Of a stretch of DNA of 49,295 nucleotides, positions 37,455 to 46,484 are shown piece by piece. The notes below the pieces were generated by a model. The model made no database searches, was not told where the DNA came from, and worked only from the letters and a program-made list of their open reading frames with translations. Source of the stretch: an uncultured Gimesia sp. (GTDB lineage Bacteria > Planctomycetota > Planctomycetia > Planctomycetales > Planctomycetaceae); NCBI RefSeq assembly GCF_937910335.1, contig NZ_CALEMX010000549.1:1-49295 (forward strand). Direction: 5' to 3'. A program made the position numbers and the translations under genes. How positions within the stretch are numbered: position 1 is the stretch's first letter; each line of letters begins with the position of its first letter.

Positions 37455-37848
37455 TCTAATTCTCCTTCACCATCTTAGTGATTTTTAACTTTTTGTATGG
37501 CCGGAAACAGCTTTACCATACCAACTTGGATTGATTCGCAACTCGTCGTAGCGATGATATATCCTGTTTCCCTAATTATGTAAACCTTAAATTGAGACAA
37601 GAATTCTGAGTCTTATATACTTACCCAAAGTTATCTCATAATTTGATTGAGCTTACTTTTCCAGTCTGAGAACACCTGATTTATGGTTCTCAATCATTTT
37701 CTTCATTCGCTCTTCGTAAGTTGTTTTAGCACAGATCGATAGATTAGATCAAGCTCTGACTAACCTGGGGAAATGTACCTGATTACACCAGAGACACCCT
37801 GACTGAGTCATCCAATACCGGATTTCGACTCAAACTACCTTCCATCAC
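37455..37848 (-). other. Noncoding gap between fabD and acpP, at the usual position of fabG
   Basis: About 390 bases without a gene. In many bacteria fabG sits here, but no Rossmann-fold frame is present. The region contains a probable acpP promoter (37556-37584) and an imperfect hairpin (37667-37692, arms TGAGAAC/GTTCTCA), which may help end the fabD transcript although it has no T run. Confidence 0.5.
37556..37584 (-). promoter_or_regulatory. Probable promoter of acpP
   Basis: On the minus strand TTTACA (37584-37579, 5 of 6 matches) and TATATC (37561-37556, 4 of 6 matches) are separated by 17 bases. Transcription would start about 95 bases before the GTG of acpP. Confidence 0.45.
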
Positions 37849-38757
37849 TCAGGAATCATTGATTGTTTCGCACGAAATCTTACGATTGACTCGCTTCATT
37901 AATCCTTTGAGTACCTTACCAGGACCAATTTCATAAAATTCGTCGAAGCCCGCATCAAGCATCTTACGCAGCGAATCTTCCCAGAGAACCGGGCTGATCA
38001 CCTGACGTATCAGTAATTCGCGAATCTCATCCGGATCTTCATGAATTTCCGCATCGACATTCGAAATCACCGGGATTTCAGGCTTTTTGAGACCCACTCC
38101 CCCCAATGCCTCTGACAACCGACTGTCGGCAGGTTTCATGATTTCCGTATGAAAGGCACCTGCAACCGCTAACGGAATTGCCCGGCCTCCCTCCTGCTCT
38201 GCCAATTCTGCTGCCCGTTCGCAGGCACTGTTTTCTCCGGAAAGCACGATATTTCCGGGGCATAAGTAATTGGCTATCCAAATTTTCCCCGCAGAAGAAG
38301 CCGCTGCACAGATCTCACTCACCTTTTCGCGATCCAGCAGCAAAACACTGACCATACCGGACGGATTGGCATCAGCGGCGGCCTGCATCGCTTCTCCACG
38401 ACGCTGCACAACACGCAAGCCATCTTCAAATGTCATGGCTCCAGCAAAAACCAATGCCGTATATTCGCCCAGGCTTAAACCAGCTGCCATCTCACAACCT
38501 AAGACTTTATCGGGAGAATCAGCACGTAACATTTCCAGAGCGGCCAGACTGGTCACAAACAACGCGGGCTGGCTGACAACCGTGGAATCCAGATCTTCAC
38601 TGGGACCTTCGAAACAAATCTTGGCCAAATCATATTGAAGTATTTCAGCTGCTCGATCAAAAAGTTCCTGCGCCGCCGGGTATTTTTCGACAATCGTTTT
38701 GCCCATGCCGAGATGCTGAGCACCTTGACCGGGAAATAAAAAAGCGATTCTGCTCAC
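37849..38757 (-). CDS. fabD: Malonyl-CoA:ACP transacylase
   Basis: A 302-residue protein of usual FabD length. It moves malonyl from CoA to ACP. The motifs are 'FPGQGAQ' (residues 8-14), the nucleophile S95 in 'GLSLGEYTAL', the arginine region 'VVQRRGEAMQ' and the catalytic H203 in 'GAFHTEIM'. It starts at GTG with GAGGG eight bases upstream, 51 bp after plsX. fabH, often found between plsX and fabD, is absent. Confidence 0.97.
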   Translation of the reverse strand: MSRIAFLFPGQGAQHLGMGKTIVEKYPAAQELFDRAAEILQYDLAKICFEGPSEDLDSTVVSQPALFVTSLAALEMLRADSPDKVLGCEMAAGLSLGEYTALVFAGAMTFEDGLRVVQRRGEAMQAAADANPSGMVSVLLLDREKVSEICAAASSAGKIWIANYLCPGNIVLSGENSACERAAELAEQEGGRAIPLAVAGAFHTEIMKPADSRLSEALGGVGLKKPEIPVISNVDAEIHEDPDEIRELLIRQVISPVLWEDSLRKMLDAGFDEFYEIGPGKVLKGLMKRVNRKISCETINDS

Positions 38758-38808
38758 GAGTCGATCCCTCTATTATCTATAAAAGTGCGCTGAAACAATT
38801 GAGTCGTG

Positions 38809-39810
38809 TCAGGACACAGGTTTCTGTGCTAAATGTTCGGCAATTTGAGAGTTAATGCCGCGATCCTTGAACATGGCACTCCCCCTTAAGGCATTGGAGA
38901 TGGAATGGGCATCACTCGAACCATGACAAATGATACAGATACCATCAATTCCCAACAGAGGGGCTCCACCCGTCTCGTGATAGCGAAACCGCTTACCCAG
39001 ATCTTGAAATGCCTGCTTTGCCTGATTTCGTTCCACATCCAGACTGCCCAGAATATGCTTTGAAGCAGCCTGCATCAGGAAATCTGCCATTCCTTCACTG
39101 ACTTTCAACACCACATTCCCCACAAATCCTTCACAAATTAAAACGTCAGCCTCGCCCTGATAGAGACCTCGTCCCTCCACATTTCCGACAAAGCTGTCTT
39201 TCAAAGGACTCTCATTCAATAGCTGGAACGTTTCCCGATAAAGATCATTCCCCTTAACGTCTTCGCTGCCAATATTAATCAACCCGATCTTCGGAGATTC
39301 GATATGCAGCACTTCGCGGGCATAAATTTCACCCATGACGGCATATTGATAAAGGTGTGAAGGACGCGCCGAAGGGTTGGCACCAACATCCATGAGAACA
39401 GCATGACCGGCTGTTGTCGGCAAGGTAACCGCGATACCAGGACGTTTGACTGACTTCAAAAACAGCCGGGTTTTCAAGCCTGATGCGACCACTGCCCCGG
39501 TATTTCCGGCACTGACGATGGCATCCACTTCACGAGCAGCCATCAATTTCCAACAGATTGAAATCGAACTGTCCGGCTTTTGACGCATCGCTTCTGTTGG
39601 TTTTTCTTCCATGCCTACGACTTGACTGGCATGCGAAACCGAAAGGCGATCTCCCTGATAGCCGGAAGCTTCGATCTCTGCTTCGATTTGATCCTGAGGA
39701 CCAACTAATGTAACACACAGCGCAGGATCTGCCTGCAATGCCGAGATTGCGCCTTCGATATTCGGTTTGGGGGCAGCGTCTCCCCCCATAGCATCCAGTG
39801 CAATCCGCAT
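38809..39810 (-). CDS. plsX: Phosphate acyltransferase PlsX
   Basis: A 333-residue protein. PlsX converts acyl-ACP to acyl-phosphate for phospholipid synthesis and is peripheral to the membrane. Signatures are 'RIALDAMGGDAAPKPNIEGA' at the N-terminus, 'SAGNTGAVVASG', 'VLMDVGANPSARPSHLYQYA', 'NIGSEDVKGN', 'DVLICEGFVGNVVLKVSEG' and 'GAPLLGIDGICIICHGSSDA'. Its ATG lies only 6 bases after the rpmF stop, so translation is probably coupled to L32. This rpmF-plsX pairing is conserved in bacteria. Confidence 0.97.
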   Translation of the reverse strand: MRIALDAMGGDAAPKPNIEGAISALQADPALCVTLVGPQDQIEAEIEASGYQGDRLSVSHASQVVGMEEKPTEAMRQKPDSSISICWKLMAAREVDAIVSAGNTGAVVASGLKTRLFLKSVKRPGIAVTLPTTAGHAVLMDVGANPSARPSHLYQYAVMGEIYAREVLHIESPKIGLINIGSEDVKGNDLYRETFQLLNESPLKDSFVGNVEGRGLYQGEADVLICEGFVGNVVLKVSEGMADFLMQAASKHILGSLDVERNQAKQAFQDLGKRFRYHETGGAPLLGIDGICIICHGSSDAHSISNALRGSAMFKDRGINSQIAEHLAQKPVS

Positions 39811-39816
39811 TGAGGT

Positions 39817-39996
39817 TTAGTCCTCAGTATCAACAAGGGTACGACCCTGATAGTAACCGCAATGAGGGCAAATAGCATGGGTAGGGGACGCGGTTCCACA
39901 CTGTGGACAGTAAGTCGGCTTGCTAGCCTTGATACCATTATGACTGCGTCTCTTACGAGAATTGGATTTGGACATCCTTCTTTTAGGAACTGCCAT
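39817..39996 (-). CDS. rpmF: Large ribosomal subunit protein bL32
   Basis: A 59-residue protein, found by direct translation of the minus strand. It begins 'MAVPKRRMSKSNSRKRRSHN', the typical L32 N-terminus. Two cysteine pairs, 'CPQC' (C30, C33) and 'CPHC' (C43, C46), form a zinc ribbon. The ATG is at 39996 and the TAA ends at 39817. It is the first gene of the fatty-acid cluster. Confidence 0.96.
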   Translation of the reverse strand: MAVPKRRMSKSNSRKRRSHNGIKASKPTYCPQCGTASPTHAICPHCGYYQGRTLVDTED

Positions 39997-40032
39997 GAAA
40001 AAGACCGCCTTAAAACACCTGACTTAACTTAA

Positions 40033-40061
40033 ACTATACGTGTAACACAACTTAACGTTAA
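40033..40061 (-). promoter_or_regulatory. Probable promoter of the rpmF-plsX operon
   Basis: On the minus strand TTAACG (40061-40056, 4 of 6 matches) and TATAGT (40038-40033, 5 of 6 matches) are separated by 17 bases. It lies 37 bases upstream of the rpmF ATG, giving a short leader. Confidence 0.45.
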
Positions 40062-40265
40062 TTATTCATCCTGTGAGCGCACGGAGACCTCTCTTACCAG
40101 CTTTTCTGACAGGAATCGAACATACTATGCATTTTTCAAAACAACTGTCAAGCTACAGGACCCAGAACAGACGATATCAAAAGTGATAATTCTATTTTAA
40201 AACCAAAGATTAAGACATCAGTACATTTATTGCTTAGCTAAATACTCAGGAAATCGAGAATCGCT

Positions 40266-41507
40266 ATGATGGATCATCGTTTCAAATCACTTGTCTGGCA
40301 GCATTTTCTGCTCAGCCTCTCTATCTTAACTCTGACTCTCTCTGCAAACGGGAATCTGGCAGCCCAAACCAAAGACAGTCCTGCCACACCCCAGAAAATG
40401 ACTCCCACAGAGTTACAGACTTTTGGTAGACAGATCCAGGAAATCATCAGTTCTCAGAATCCTGATAAATTTCGGGCCTTATTCGACTGGAAAACGTTCG
40501 TTAACAGAGTCCTTACAGAATACGAACAGAATCCTGCGGTGAAACAGGCGATTCAATCACTCCGTCATCAACTCGAAACATCTTATACCGGCAGTAATCA
40601 GGGAATCGACACAGAAATCCTGAGCGAAATCGTCAATGGCGGTGACTACCGTTTTCTAGCGATGCGAAAAGAGCAGGATCAGTATAAAGTCATATTCCGC
40701 TTTCTCACTCCCGAAGGAAGCTTGAACTACCATGCCCTGATCATCAAGAAACAGCAATCAGGCGAATTAAAAATCATTGACATCGACAGCTTCGCGACAG
40801 GCGAGTTGATATCTCAATCCCTGAAACGACTCTACCTGCCAGAACTTTATAAAGCACATTTGAGTGTGAAAGATAAACTCAACCCGCAGGAAATCAGCCG
40901 AATCGTCGGCCAGAAAAAACGATATGATTTTCTCACCACGTCCAATGAAAAAAACGATCCGTTTCAAGCATACCAGACGCTTCCCAAACAATACAAAATG
41001 GAAAAACCCGTCCTGCTTTTATTGGCGCATGATACCATCGCCAAAGAAAACCAGAAAAAATATCTGCAAGTGCTCAACGTCTTACGAAAAAATCATCCAG
41101 GCAATCCGACCGCTGAGCTCTTAAGTGTCGAATACTTCTATTTAATCGGCGAATTTAACTCGGCTCTCGAATCCCTCGATCATCTAAGCGACGCGCTCAA
41201 AACCGTCGACCCTTATCTCTATTCTCTCCGTGCAGAAATCCTGATCGAAACGGGAGACATCAATCTGGCCGGAAAATATGCCGGAAAAGCAGCCGAAATT
41301 GAACCAGATCTGCTGCACCCCTATCTGAATCTGATCAATATTTCGGTGATGCAATCCAGCTTCGATGATACCGTCAAACAACTGGAGACCTTAAAAACCA
41401 AATTCGGTATCAATTTAGAAGATCTGGACCTGAGCGAACTGGAAAACTATTCCAAACTGATGAATTCTCCTGAATTCAAAAAGTGGCTGGCCAGCCAAAC
41501 AAAATAA
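40266..41507 (+). CDS. Exported TPR-like protein of unknown function
   Basis: A 413-residue protein with a signal peptide (hydrophobic residues 10-28, ending near 'LAAQ'). Residues about 45-225 are an unrecognised alpha/beta domain ('RFLTPEGSLNYHALIIKKQ', 'LKIIDIDSFATGELIS'), which resembles a small cystatin-like or lipoprotein-type domain only loosely. Residues about 245-390 are TPR-like helices, for example 'YLIGEFNSALESLDHLSD' and 'GDINLAGKYAGKAAEIEPDL'. Two ATG codons in tandem mark the start. The gene converges with the toroid protein gene, 36 bp from its stop, with no clear terminator between. Confidence 0.75.
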   Translation: MMDHRFKSLVWQHFLLSLSILTLTLSANGNLAAQTKDSPATPQKMTPTELQTFGRQIQEIISSQNPDKFRALFDWKTFVNRVLTEYEQNPAVKQAIQSLRHQLETSYTGSNQGIDTEILSEIVNGGDYRFLAMRKEQDQYKVIFRFLTPEGSLNYHALIIKKQQSGELKIIDIDSFATGELISQSLKRLYLPELYKAHLSVKDKLNPQEISRIVGQKKRYDFLTTSNEKNDPFQAYQTLPKQYKMEKPVLLLLAHDTIAKENQKKYLQVLNVLRKNHPGNPTAELLSVEYFYLIGEFNSALESLDHLSDALKTVDPYLYSLRAEILIETGDINLAGKYAGKAAEIEPDLLHPYLNLINISVMQSSFDDTVKQLETLKTKFGINLEDLDLSELENYSKLMNSPEFKKWLASQTK

Positions 41508-41543
41508 TACCGCGAAAAGGGGCCTGAAATTACAGACAGCACA

Positions 41544-42701
41544 CTATCTTGATGTAGTCTGTTTCAACGGGGGCAGTACATCGCATTTTTTCAGTGCCAG
41601 CAAAGGATAGAACGTTCCGCTATAGGTTATGAAATGCCAGCGGTCGGTATTTAATGAACGTGTCCACCATCGACCCGATTCTCGCTGATGGGTCAGCAAC
41701 CACTTGATCCCTTTTTGAATCGATGGATCATTCGCGGGCACACCAATTTCACGTAAGACAATGATCGCCAGACCCGTTTGATGTCCGTCACTGCTCAAAT
41801 TCTTCCAGCTGTTCGCACTCTTATCAAACTCGGGTTCTGCCCGTAATTTCTCTGCACGATTACCCTTCCCCCAGGCTTCCGGAGCCGCAAACGTTCGAAT
41901 CGACCAGCCACCGTCGGCCAGTTGATGCTCTCGAACCATCTGAATCAACGCACGCTTCTTCTCTGCACTGATTAAGTCTGGATAGCGGGCCGCCGTCCAT
42001 AACAAAATTAAACGACCATAATCATGCGCGGGCTCTGTCTTCTGTAAGTATTCTTTCAGACGATCCACACCCGCCTGTAATTCTTGATCTTTCAATCCAG
42101 CCAACCAGCCTGGCGCAGAACTAAGAGCACGCGCAGCGACCGTAGCCCCTTGAAAATTACTCGATTCAAAAGGAGGCCAGCAATCCGTATTGCCCCAGCT
42201 TCCATCTTTCGACTGCAGGCTAAGCATAAACCGCAATGCTTCATCAGTCTCAGGCGATACTTTTTTGCTGACATGCTGATCCCACTCTGCCAGCCCGGCT
42301 GCGATATAAGCAACCTGCGTAGGTCGAATGCCACTCAACTGTTTTTCCCGATCCATGGCTTTCAGTTTTCGTAACTCCGTAATAAAGAAGTCACGATTCT
42401 CAACAGCAGGCGGCCCCATCTCCAACGTCAGCTCTGGACGAGAAAACAGATACAATCCATTCGTATGACAGCTCACACATTTTCGCTGCTTCGTCCAGGC
42501 AATACTCCCCTGCTCCAGATAACGATCCGCCCGCTCTAACGAAAATTCCTTGAGAATCGGCTCATCAGCTGTCGCTTCCGGAATCGCGATTTGCTCGTGC
42601 TTGTACTGAAATTTTTTGTCTTTGACAGGCTTCTCTGCCATAATCAATGAACAACACATACAACTCGCCAAACTAAATGCAAAGATTCGAAAACAGCTCA
42701 T
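41544..42701 (-). CDS. Prenyltransferase/squalene-cyclase-type toroid protein with a haem c motif
   Basis: A 385-residue exported protein. The ATG at 42701 has GGGAG eight bases upstream; a TTG one codon earlier is the alternative. The N-terminus is hydrophobic with several Cys ('LASC' could be a lipobox). One CXXCH site, 'CVSCH', lies at residues 75-79 and would bind one haem c covalently. The rest shows repeats of the terpenoid cyclase alpha/alpha toroid: 'SKDGSWGNTDCW', 'LADGGWSI' and 'QRESGRWW' are QW-like motifs. The acid DXDD motif of squalene-hopene cyclase is not seen, so it is not a normal cyclase. Such proteins recur in Planctomycetes beside cytochrome-type proteins. The function is unknown. 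Confidence 0.78.
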   Translation of the reverse strand: MSCFRIFAFSLASCMCCSLIMAEKPVKDKKFQYKHEQIAIPEATADEPILKEFSLERADRYLEQGSIAWTKQRKCVSCHTNGLYLFSRPELTLEMGPPAVENRDFFITELRKLKAMDREKQLSGIRPTQVAYIAAGLAEWDQHVSKKVSPETDEALRFMLSLQSKDGSWGNTDCWPPFESSNFQGATVAARALSSAPGWLAGLKDQELQAGVDRLKEYLQKTEPAHDYGRLILLWTAARYPDLISAEKKRALIQMVREHQLADGGWSIRTFAAPEAWGKGNRAEKLRAEPEFDKSANSWKNLSSDGHQTGLAIIVLREIGVPANDPSIQKGIKWLLTHQRESGRWWTRSLNTDRWHFITYSGTFYPLLALKKCDVLPPLKQTTSR

Positions 42702-43533
42702 CAACCTGACTCCCTGAAAAAGTACAGCCTCGGCTTACCTGAAATTTTTGCTCTCCCTAATCAATCAGCATATCTACATATTTTCAATTCCACCACTCAA
42801 AACTGCCATAAATCAAAAACTGATTACAACGAACGAACCATTTGATCCCGCGATCCGATTTTCCCCTGAAAATACAGCACTTGACAGCCACTTGCCCTTG
42901 GCGATTATGCGTTGTTACGCGTCGCGCGCGAGTGAGAAATACAATCACTGAAGCAAACAACAGCAGTTCAAATTCAACACGATAAAAGCCCCTCGTTTCA
43001 GAAAAGTGGAGTTCAACATCTCTTGAAATCGTTCCCAATGATCACCAGTTATCGACCGCGTTCGGTCGCCTGTTAACCGCGTATCGACACCATCAACCAC
43101 TCATCGCGCAACAAAAGAATCTTGACACCCACGCGCCATTCAACAGAATCATCCACAGTCAAGCCAATCACAACCAGCACAACGCAACACCAGCCGTACA
43201 CCCGAATAAAATTCAGGCCAGGCGCAATGAACAGGAAACCCGGAAGTATCGAAGAAGTGAAAAAAGAAAATTCCATAACAAAAAAGCAAACGTTGCACCC
43301 ACAGGGTTTAACAGCAATACTTTTCGTGTCTTTCGTGATTTTCGTGGTAGAAAAAAATCGATCATGAAGTCGGCTTAACCAACGCACAAACAAAGATTCT
43401 ACACAATAGCAACAAACAGAGAGCAGATGAAAATCCTGCAGTACTGCCGTTGGAAAATGACAGCCGAATTAAGAACAAATAGATCGGGAATAATCAAACG
43501 TTGCTTTGATTCTTCTTTAAGGAACTGAAACTG
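42702..43533. other. Long intergenic region with repeat-like sequence
   Basis: About 830 bases between divergent genes, with no supported gene. Frames on both strands (for example 43073-43393 minus) have no family features and cross a low-complexity repeat. The base composition is uneven, with a CpG-rich patch near 42910-42935. The clearest element is the 9-base periodic repeat at 43323-43349. The segment may be a dispersed intergenic repeat family. Confidence 0.45.
43323..43349. repeat. Three copies of a 9-base TTCGTG-type repeat
   Basis: TTCGTGTCT, TTCGTGATT and TTCGTGGTA follow each other with a strict period of nine. On the other strand this reads CACGAA-type units. Repeats of this kind occur scattered between genes in many bacterial genomes and give frames with a recurring 'TTKITKDTK' peptide. 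Confidence 0.7.
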
Positions 43534-43821
43534 ATGTCTGTCCGACGCATTTTATGGTTACAGGCTTTCTTATTAATGGTTTTAACTCTGCTACATCGAT
43601 TTGGAAACTTAGATTATCTCAGAGTACCTAATCTTCTCTATCAGTTAATTACGGGAATACTAGCCTTATATTCTGTTTACCTTTTTCCGATTATCGCGAT
43701 CACACTTCTCCTTCGCAGAAAAGAAGGAGAATTAACAGACTTTCAAATCACATGGTCCATTCTCGCAGGAGTGCTGCTGTATTTTATTTCCTTGTTGATT
43801 TTCCTGCCATTGGTACAATAA
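43534..43821 (+). CDS. Small membrane protein of unknown function
   Basis: A 95-residue protein with three hydrophobic stretches (about residues 6-20, 35-58 and 72-93) and a charged loop 'LRRKEGELTD'. AAGGA lies about 10 bases upstream of the ATG. No family is recognised. It lies 145 bp upstream of the GT87 gene in the same direction, so it may be expressed with it. Confidence 0.6.
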   Translation: MSVRRILWLQAFLLMVLTLLHRFGNLDYLRVPNLLYQLITGILALYSVYLFPIIAITLLLRRKEGELTDFQITWSILAGVLLYFISLLIFLPLVQ

Positions 43822-43966
43822 CGAAACCAGAATAGCAGCTGAAAACGTTTGAGGAAAAGCAATCACTCCACACTGGACACAGGGGGTTCTTCCAAGGTCA
43901 AATAGGTAGCTAACAAAAAAACAAAGCCACTACATCGTTAGCCTCTCACAGGCCTCGGAGCATAAC

Positions 43967-45301
43967 GTGACATCCCAACACGAACGACAGAAAATCAACA
44001 ACTGGCCCGTAGCGCGTAAGATCCTGTGGATAATTCTGTTTCTCTGCGCTCTGAGCGTATTTGGTCCCGGGTACTTCGCTGCTTTGAGGCCCGCCGACGG
44101 ACAGATCTTAGACTTCTTCAAGGAATGGGCTGCTGTAAAGAACCGATTGGCTGACATGCCCGTCTATGCCGATCAGGAACAAGCGCTGCAGAAGCATCTC
44201 GATCTTAAACTCACAAATCCCGACAGTTTTTTCGATCGGTACAACGCACACCCTCCCACAGCAAATTTGATTTGCTTCCCGTTTGTATTCTTGACTTATC
44301 AAGATGCACACTTTGCCTGGAATCTCGTCTCAATCGGCCTGCTCTGCCTGATCTTGTACTGGATTGTAAAAGAACTCAAGATCCAGATGTCTGCCTGGAC
44401 AACACTCGCACTCATCACCTTGCTCCTAGCCTGTGACCCGCTCCAGCAAAGCTTGATTCAGGGGCAGTTAAACCTGTTACTGGCGTTCCTCATGGTTGTC
44501 GCATGGCGCGTAGGGAAGTCAGGGAATTCTTTCGGTTCGGGAATTTGTCTCGGACTCGCAACGGCAATCAAAGTCTATCCAGCATACTTGTTTCTCTATT
44601 TCCTGGTGCGAAAGGACTGGCGCGCTTTGGCTGGGGGAATCGTATCATTGATTCTCATCACCCTGTTGACGGCAGCTGTCTTTGGAATCGAAGCCTACCG
44701 CGATTATGTGACTGTTGTCATACCTCTAATTGGCGGCGTGTCTAATACAAACAACTGGGGAAATTCATCCCTGCTTGCATTCTGGGAACGACTCTTCGTC
44801 CAATCAACGCCCACGATCCAACCTCTTCTCGATTCTCCGATTCTACTGAAAATCACTGTCTGGTCTTCGTGGGTCATCGTCACGATGCTCGCTGTTGCAG
44901 CAATCTGGAAGACGCGAACCGAAAAATTCAGCGAACAGGCATATGCCATTACCATCGTCGCCATGCTGTTGATGGCTCCCACTACATGGCACCATTATTT
45001 TATCATTCTGTTATTTCCAGTTGGACTGCTACTGGCTCTATATCAACCTCACTCTGGTAAACGTTGGATCGTAAACCTCACAATTGCTGCGCTGGTGATC
45101 AGCCCCCGCATCGTCTGGTTTCTCATGATACGTGTAAAAAAAACGGCGGATACTACAGCCATTATGACATGGGAACACGGCGGCATGGAAGCATTACCCT
45201 GGCAATCGCTCACCGCACTCTCCTATCAGTGCTACGCACTACTCATCATCATCGCATTGCTCTGGCCCACCACACAGCATCTGACAGAAGACTCAACTTG
45301 A
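43967..45301 (+). CDS. GT87-type (DUF2029) membrane glycosyltransferase
   Basis: A 444-residue protein with about ten hydrophobic segments. It starts at GTG, with GGAG six bases upstream. The GT87/DUF2029 pattern is visible: a first membrane helix, then a long loop with 'DFFKEWAAVKNRLADMPVY' and 'RYNAHPPTANLICFPF', and later 'IQGQLNLLLAFLMVVAW' and 'GLATAIKVYPAYLFLYFLVRKDWRAL'. The family uses polyprenyl-phosphate sugars, for example polyprenyl-phosphomannose in actinobacterial lipomannan synthesis. In Planctomycetes the acceptor is unknown. The acidic residues of the first loop are the probable catalytic ones. Confidence 0.85.
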   Translation: MTSQHERQKINNWPVARKILWIILFLCALSVFGPGYFAALRPADGQILDFFKEWAAVKNRLADMPVYADQEQALQKHLDLKLTNPDSFFDRYNAHPPTANLICFPFVFLTYQDAHFAWNLVSIGLLCLILYWIVKELKIQMSAWTTLALITLLLACDPLQQSLIQGQLNLLLAFLMVVAWRVGKSGNSFGSGICLGLATAIKVYPAYLFLYFLVRKDWRALAGGIVSLILITLLTAAVFGIEAYRDYVTVVIPLIGGVSNTNNWGNSSLLAFWERLFVQSTPTIQPLLDSPILLKITVWSSWVIVTMLAVAAIWKTRTEKFSEQAYAITIVAMLLMAPTTWHHYFIILLFPVGLLLALYQPHSGKRWIVNLTIAALVISPRIVWFLMIRVKKTADTTAIMTWEHGGMEALPWQSLTALSYQCYALLIIIALLWPTTQHLTEDST

Positions 45302-45411
45302 GAAACACACATTTAGTTCTGTTTCCCTGACCTGCGTTATCCGCAACACCATACCCATTGCTCCAACGCACAAGCACAACAGGCGTAAGCCCGAAACTAA
45401 TATGAATCTTC

Positions 45412-46101
45412 CTAATCGAGTTCTGCCTGATCCAAGCCATGTTTACGGCGGATTTTATCACAGTACGACCCCTCTACAAATCTGGAGATGAAGAGTACCG
45501 GAAGCGAAAGGATGGCGGAATTCAAAAATGCGGCTCCAAAACTCAGAATGATAAAAGATTCTGTTGAAACTTTTCTGGTAACGGTTCCCCAACTGATCAA
45601 CAGGAATAGTACCATGTACACAGAAAGAAAGATCACAGAAAAAGGTGTAAAAATGGGCTCAGGCTGACAATGGCGATGGGCAAAGAAACCTTCATAACCC
45701 GCTTCGATCGCCCGGCGTTGTTCACTTTTAAAATATCGATATGAAAAATAAGCAAACGTCATGAATGAACCGGTTGCCAGAACGCGAAAAAACCACTTCG
45801 GCGATACTCCCATTGAATCGAGAAGACTTCCTAACAGCGTCACCGAAATAGCAATTGGCGCCATCAGTAAAAGTAATACGACAAAAAGACGCATGATTCT
45901 GTCAGGGCCAGCTTCCAGTTGTCCTGCTTTATACTCCAGATCGTTGCGAATACCATCATTCCCAAATGATGAGGCCTGCGATCTTAGCCTCTGCGCCTCT
46001 TGATGTCGGGCTGCAGATTCCTCAGAAGTTTCAACGGCCAAAACAAACCACGATGCAAGGTTTAAGCTCTTCAATAGAAATGCATCAAATTTTCGAAACA
46101 T
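45412..46101 (-). CDS. Four-helix membrane protein of unknown function
   Basis: A 229-residue protein with GGAG eight bases upstream of the ATG. Residues 1-70 are soluble and partly helical. Four hydrophobic segments follow: about 72-92, 105-120, 150-170 and 180-200. The loop 'YRYFKSEQRRAIEAGYEGFF' is basic. No family is recognised. It converges with the GT87 gene, 110 bp apart. Confidence 0.6.
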   Translation of the reverse strand: MFRKFDAFLLKSLNLASWFVLAVETSEESAARHQEAQRLRSQASSFGNDGIRNDLEYKAGQLEAGPDRIMRLFVVLLLLMAPIAISVTLLGSLLDSMGVSPKWFFRVLATGSFMTFAYFSYRYFKSEQRRAIEAGYEGFFAHRHCQPEPIFTPFSVIFLSVYMVLFLLISWGTVTRKVSTESFIILSFGAAFLNSAILSLPVLFISRFVEGSYCDKIRRKHGLDQAELD

Positions 46102-46484
46102 ATCATGATCTCCGTCTGAAAAGAAAAAGAATTCAATCGTTTTGCAATGCCCTTTGAATGGGCTGTGACTGGCGCTACATCAAACACCTCGTTTTCAAAT
46201 CTGCTTAAGAGGGCTAAGAGCCGCCAGGTCTGAACGGTACTCTCATTGCAGTAACTTTTGATTTGACTTTATTGGAACCGATTCTAAGTGAACCGTGTTT
46301 TCGTCGATATTTTTACTCGTCGATGGAACGCCAGCGCAACTTATGGAAGGTTGTTTTTCCGTGACCATGACTCACGAGCAGCATCGTGCCCTCTAGACTT
46401 TTGGTGATGGTTTGAAAATCACTACTCAGTCTGGAAATGGCTCCCTGCCAGGAGTAGAGCTTTCTCCCATCAGTAAATATCGAC
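46102..46484 (-). other. Gap with a possible displaced C-terminal coding remnant
   Basis: About 380 bases between two minus-strand genes. A second minus-strand frame (46579-46313) overlaps the end of the LamG-like gene in another frame. It continues with protein-like sequence, including 'RKLYSWQGAISRLSSD' and 'KTTFHKLRWRSIDE'. This could be the original C-terminus of the upstream gene, displaced by a frameshift near 46490. The rest of the gap shows nothing recognised. Confidence 0.3.

Noticed and set aside
37667-37692. Hairpin TGAGAAC/GTTCTCA as fabD terminator
   Set aside because: The stem is only seven bases and no T run follows on the minus strand; mentioned only as part of the gap.
43073-43393. 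106-codon minus-strand frame with 'STTKITKDTK'
   Set aside because: It crosses the 9-base periodic intergenic repeat, which produces this peptide by chance in many genomes.
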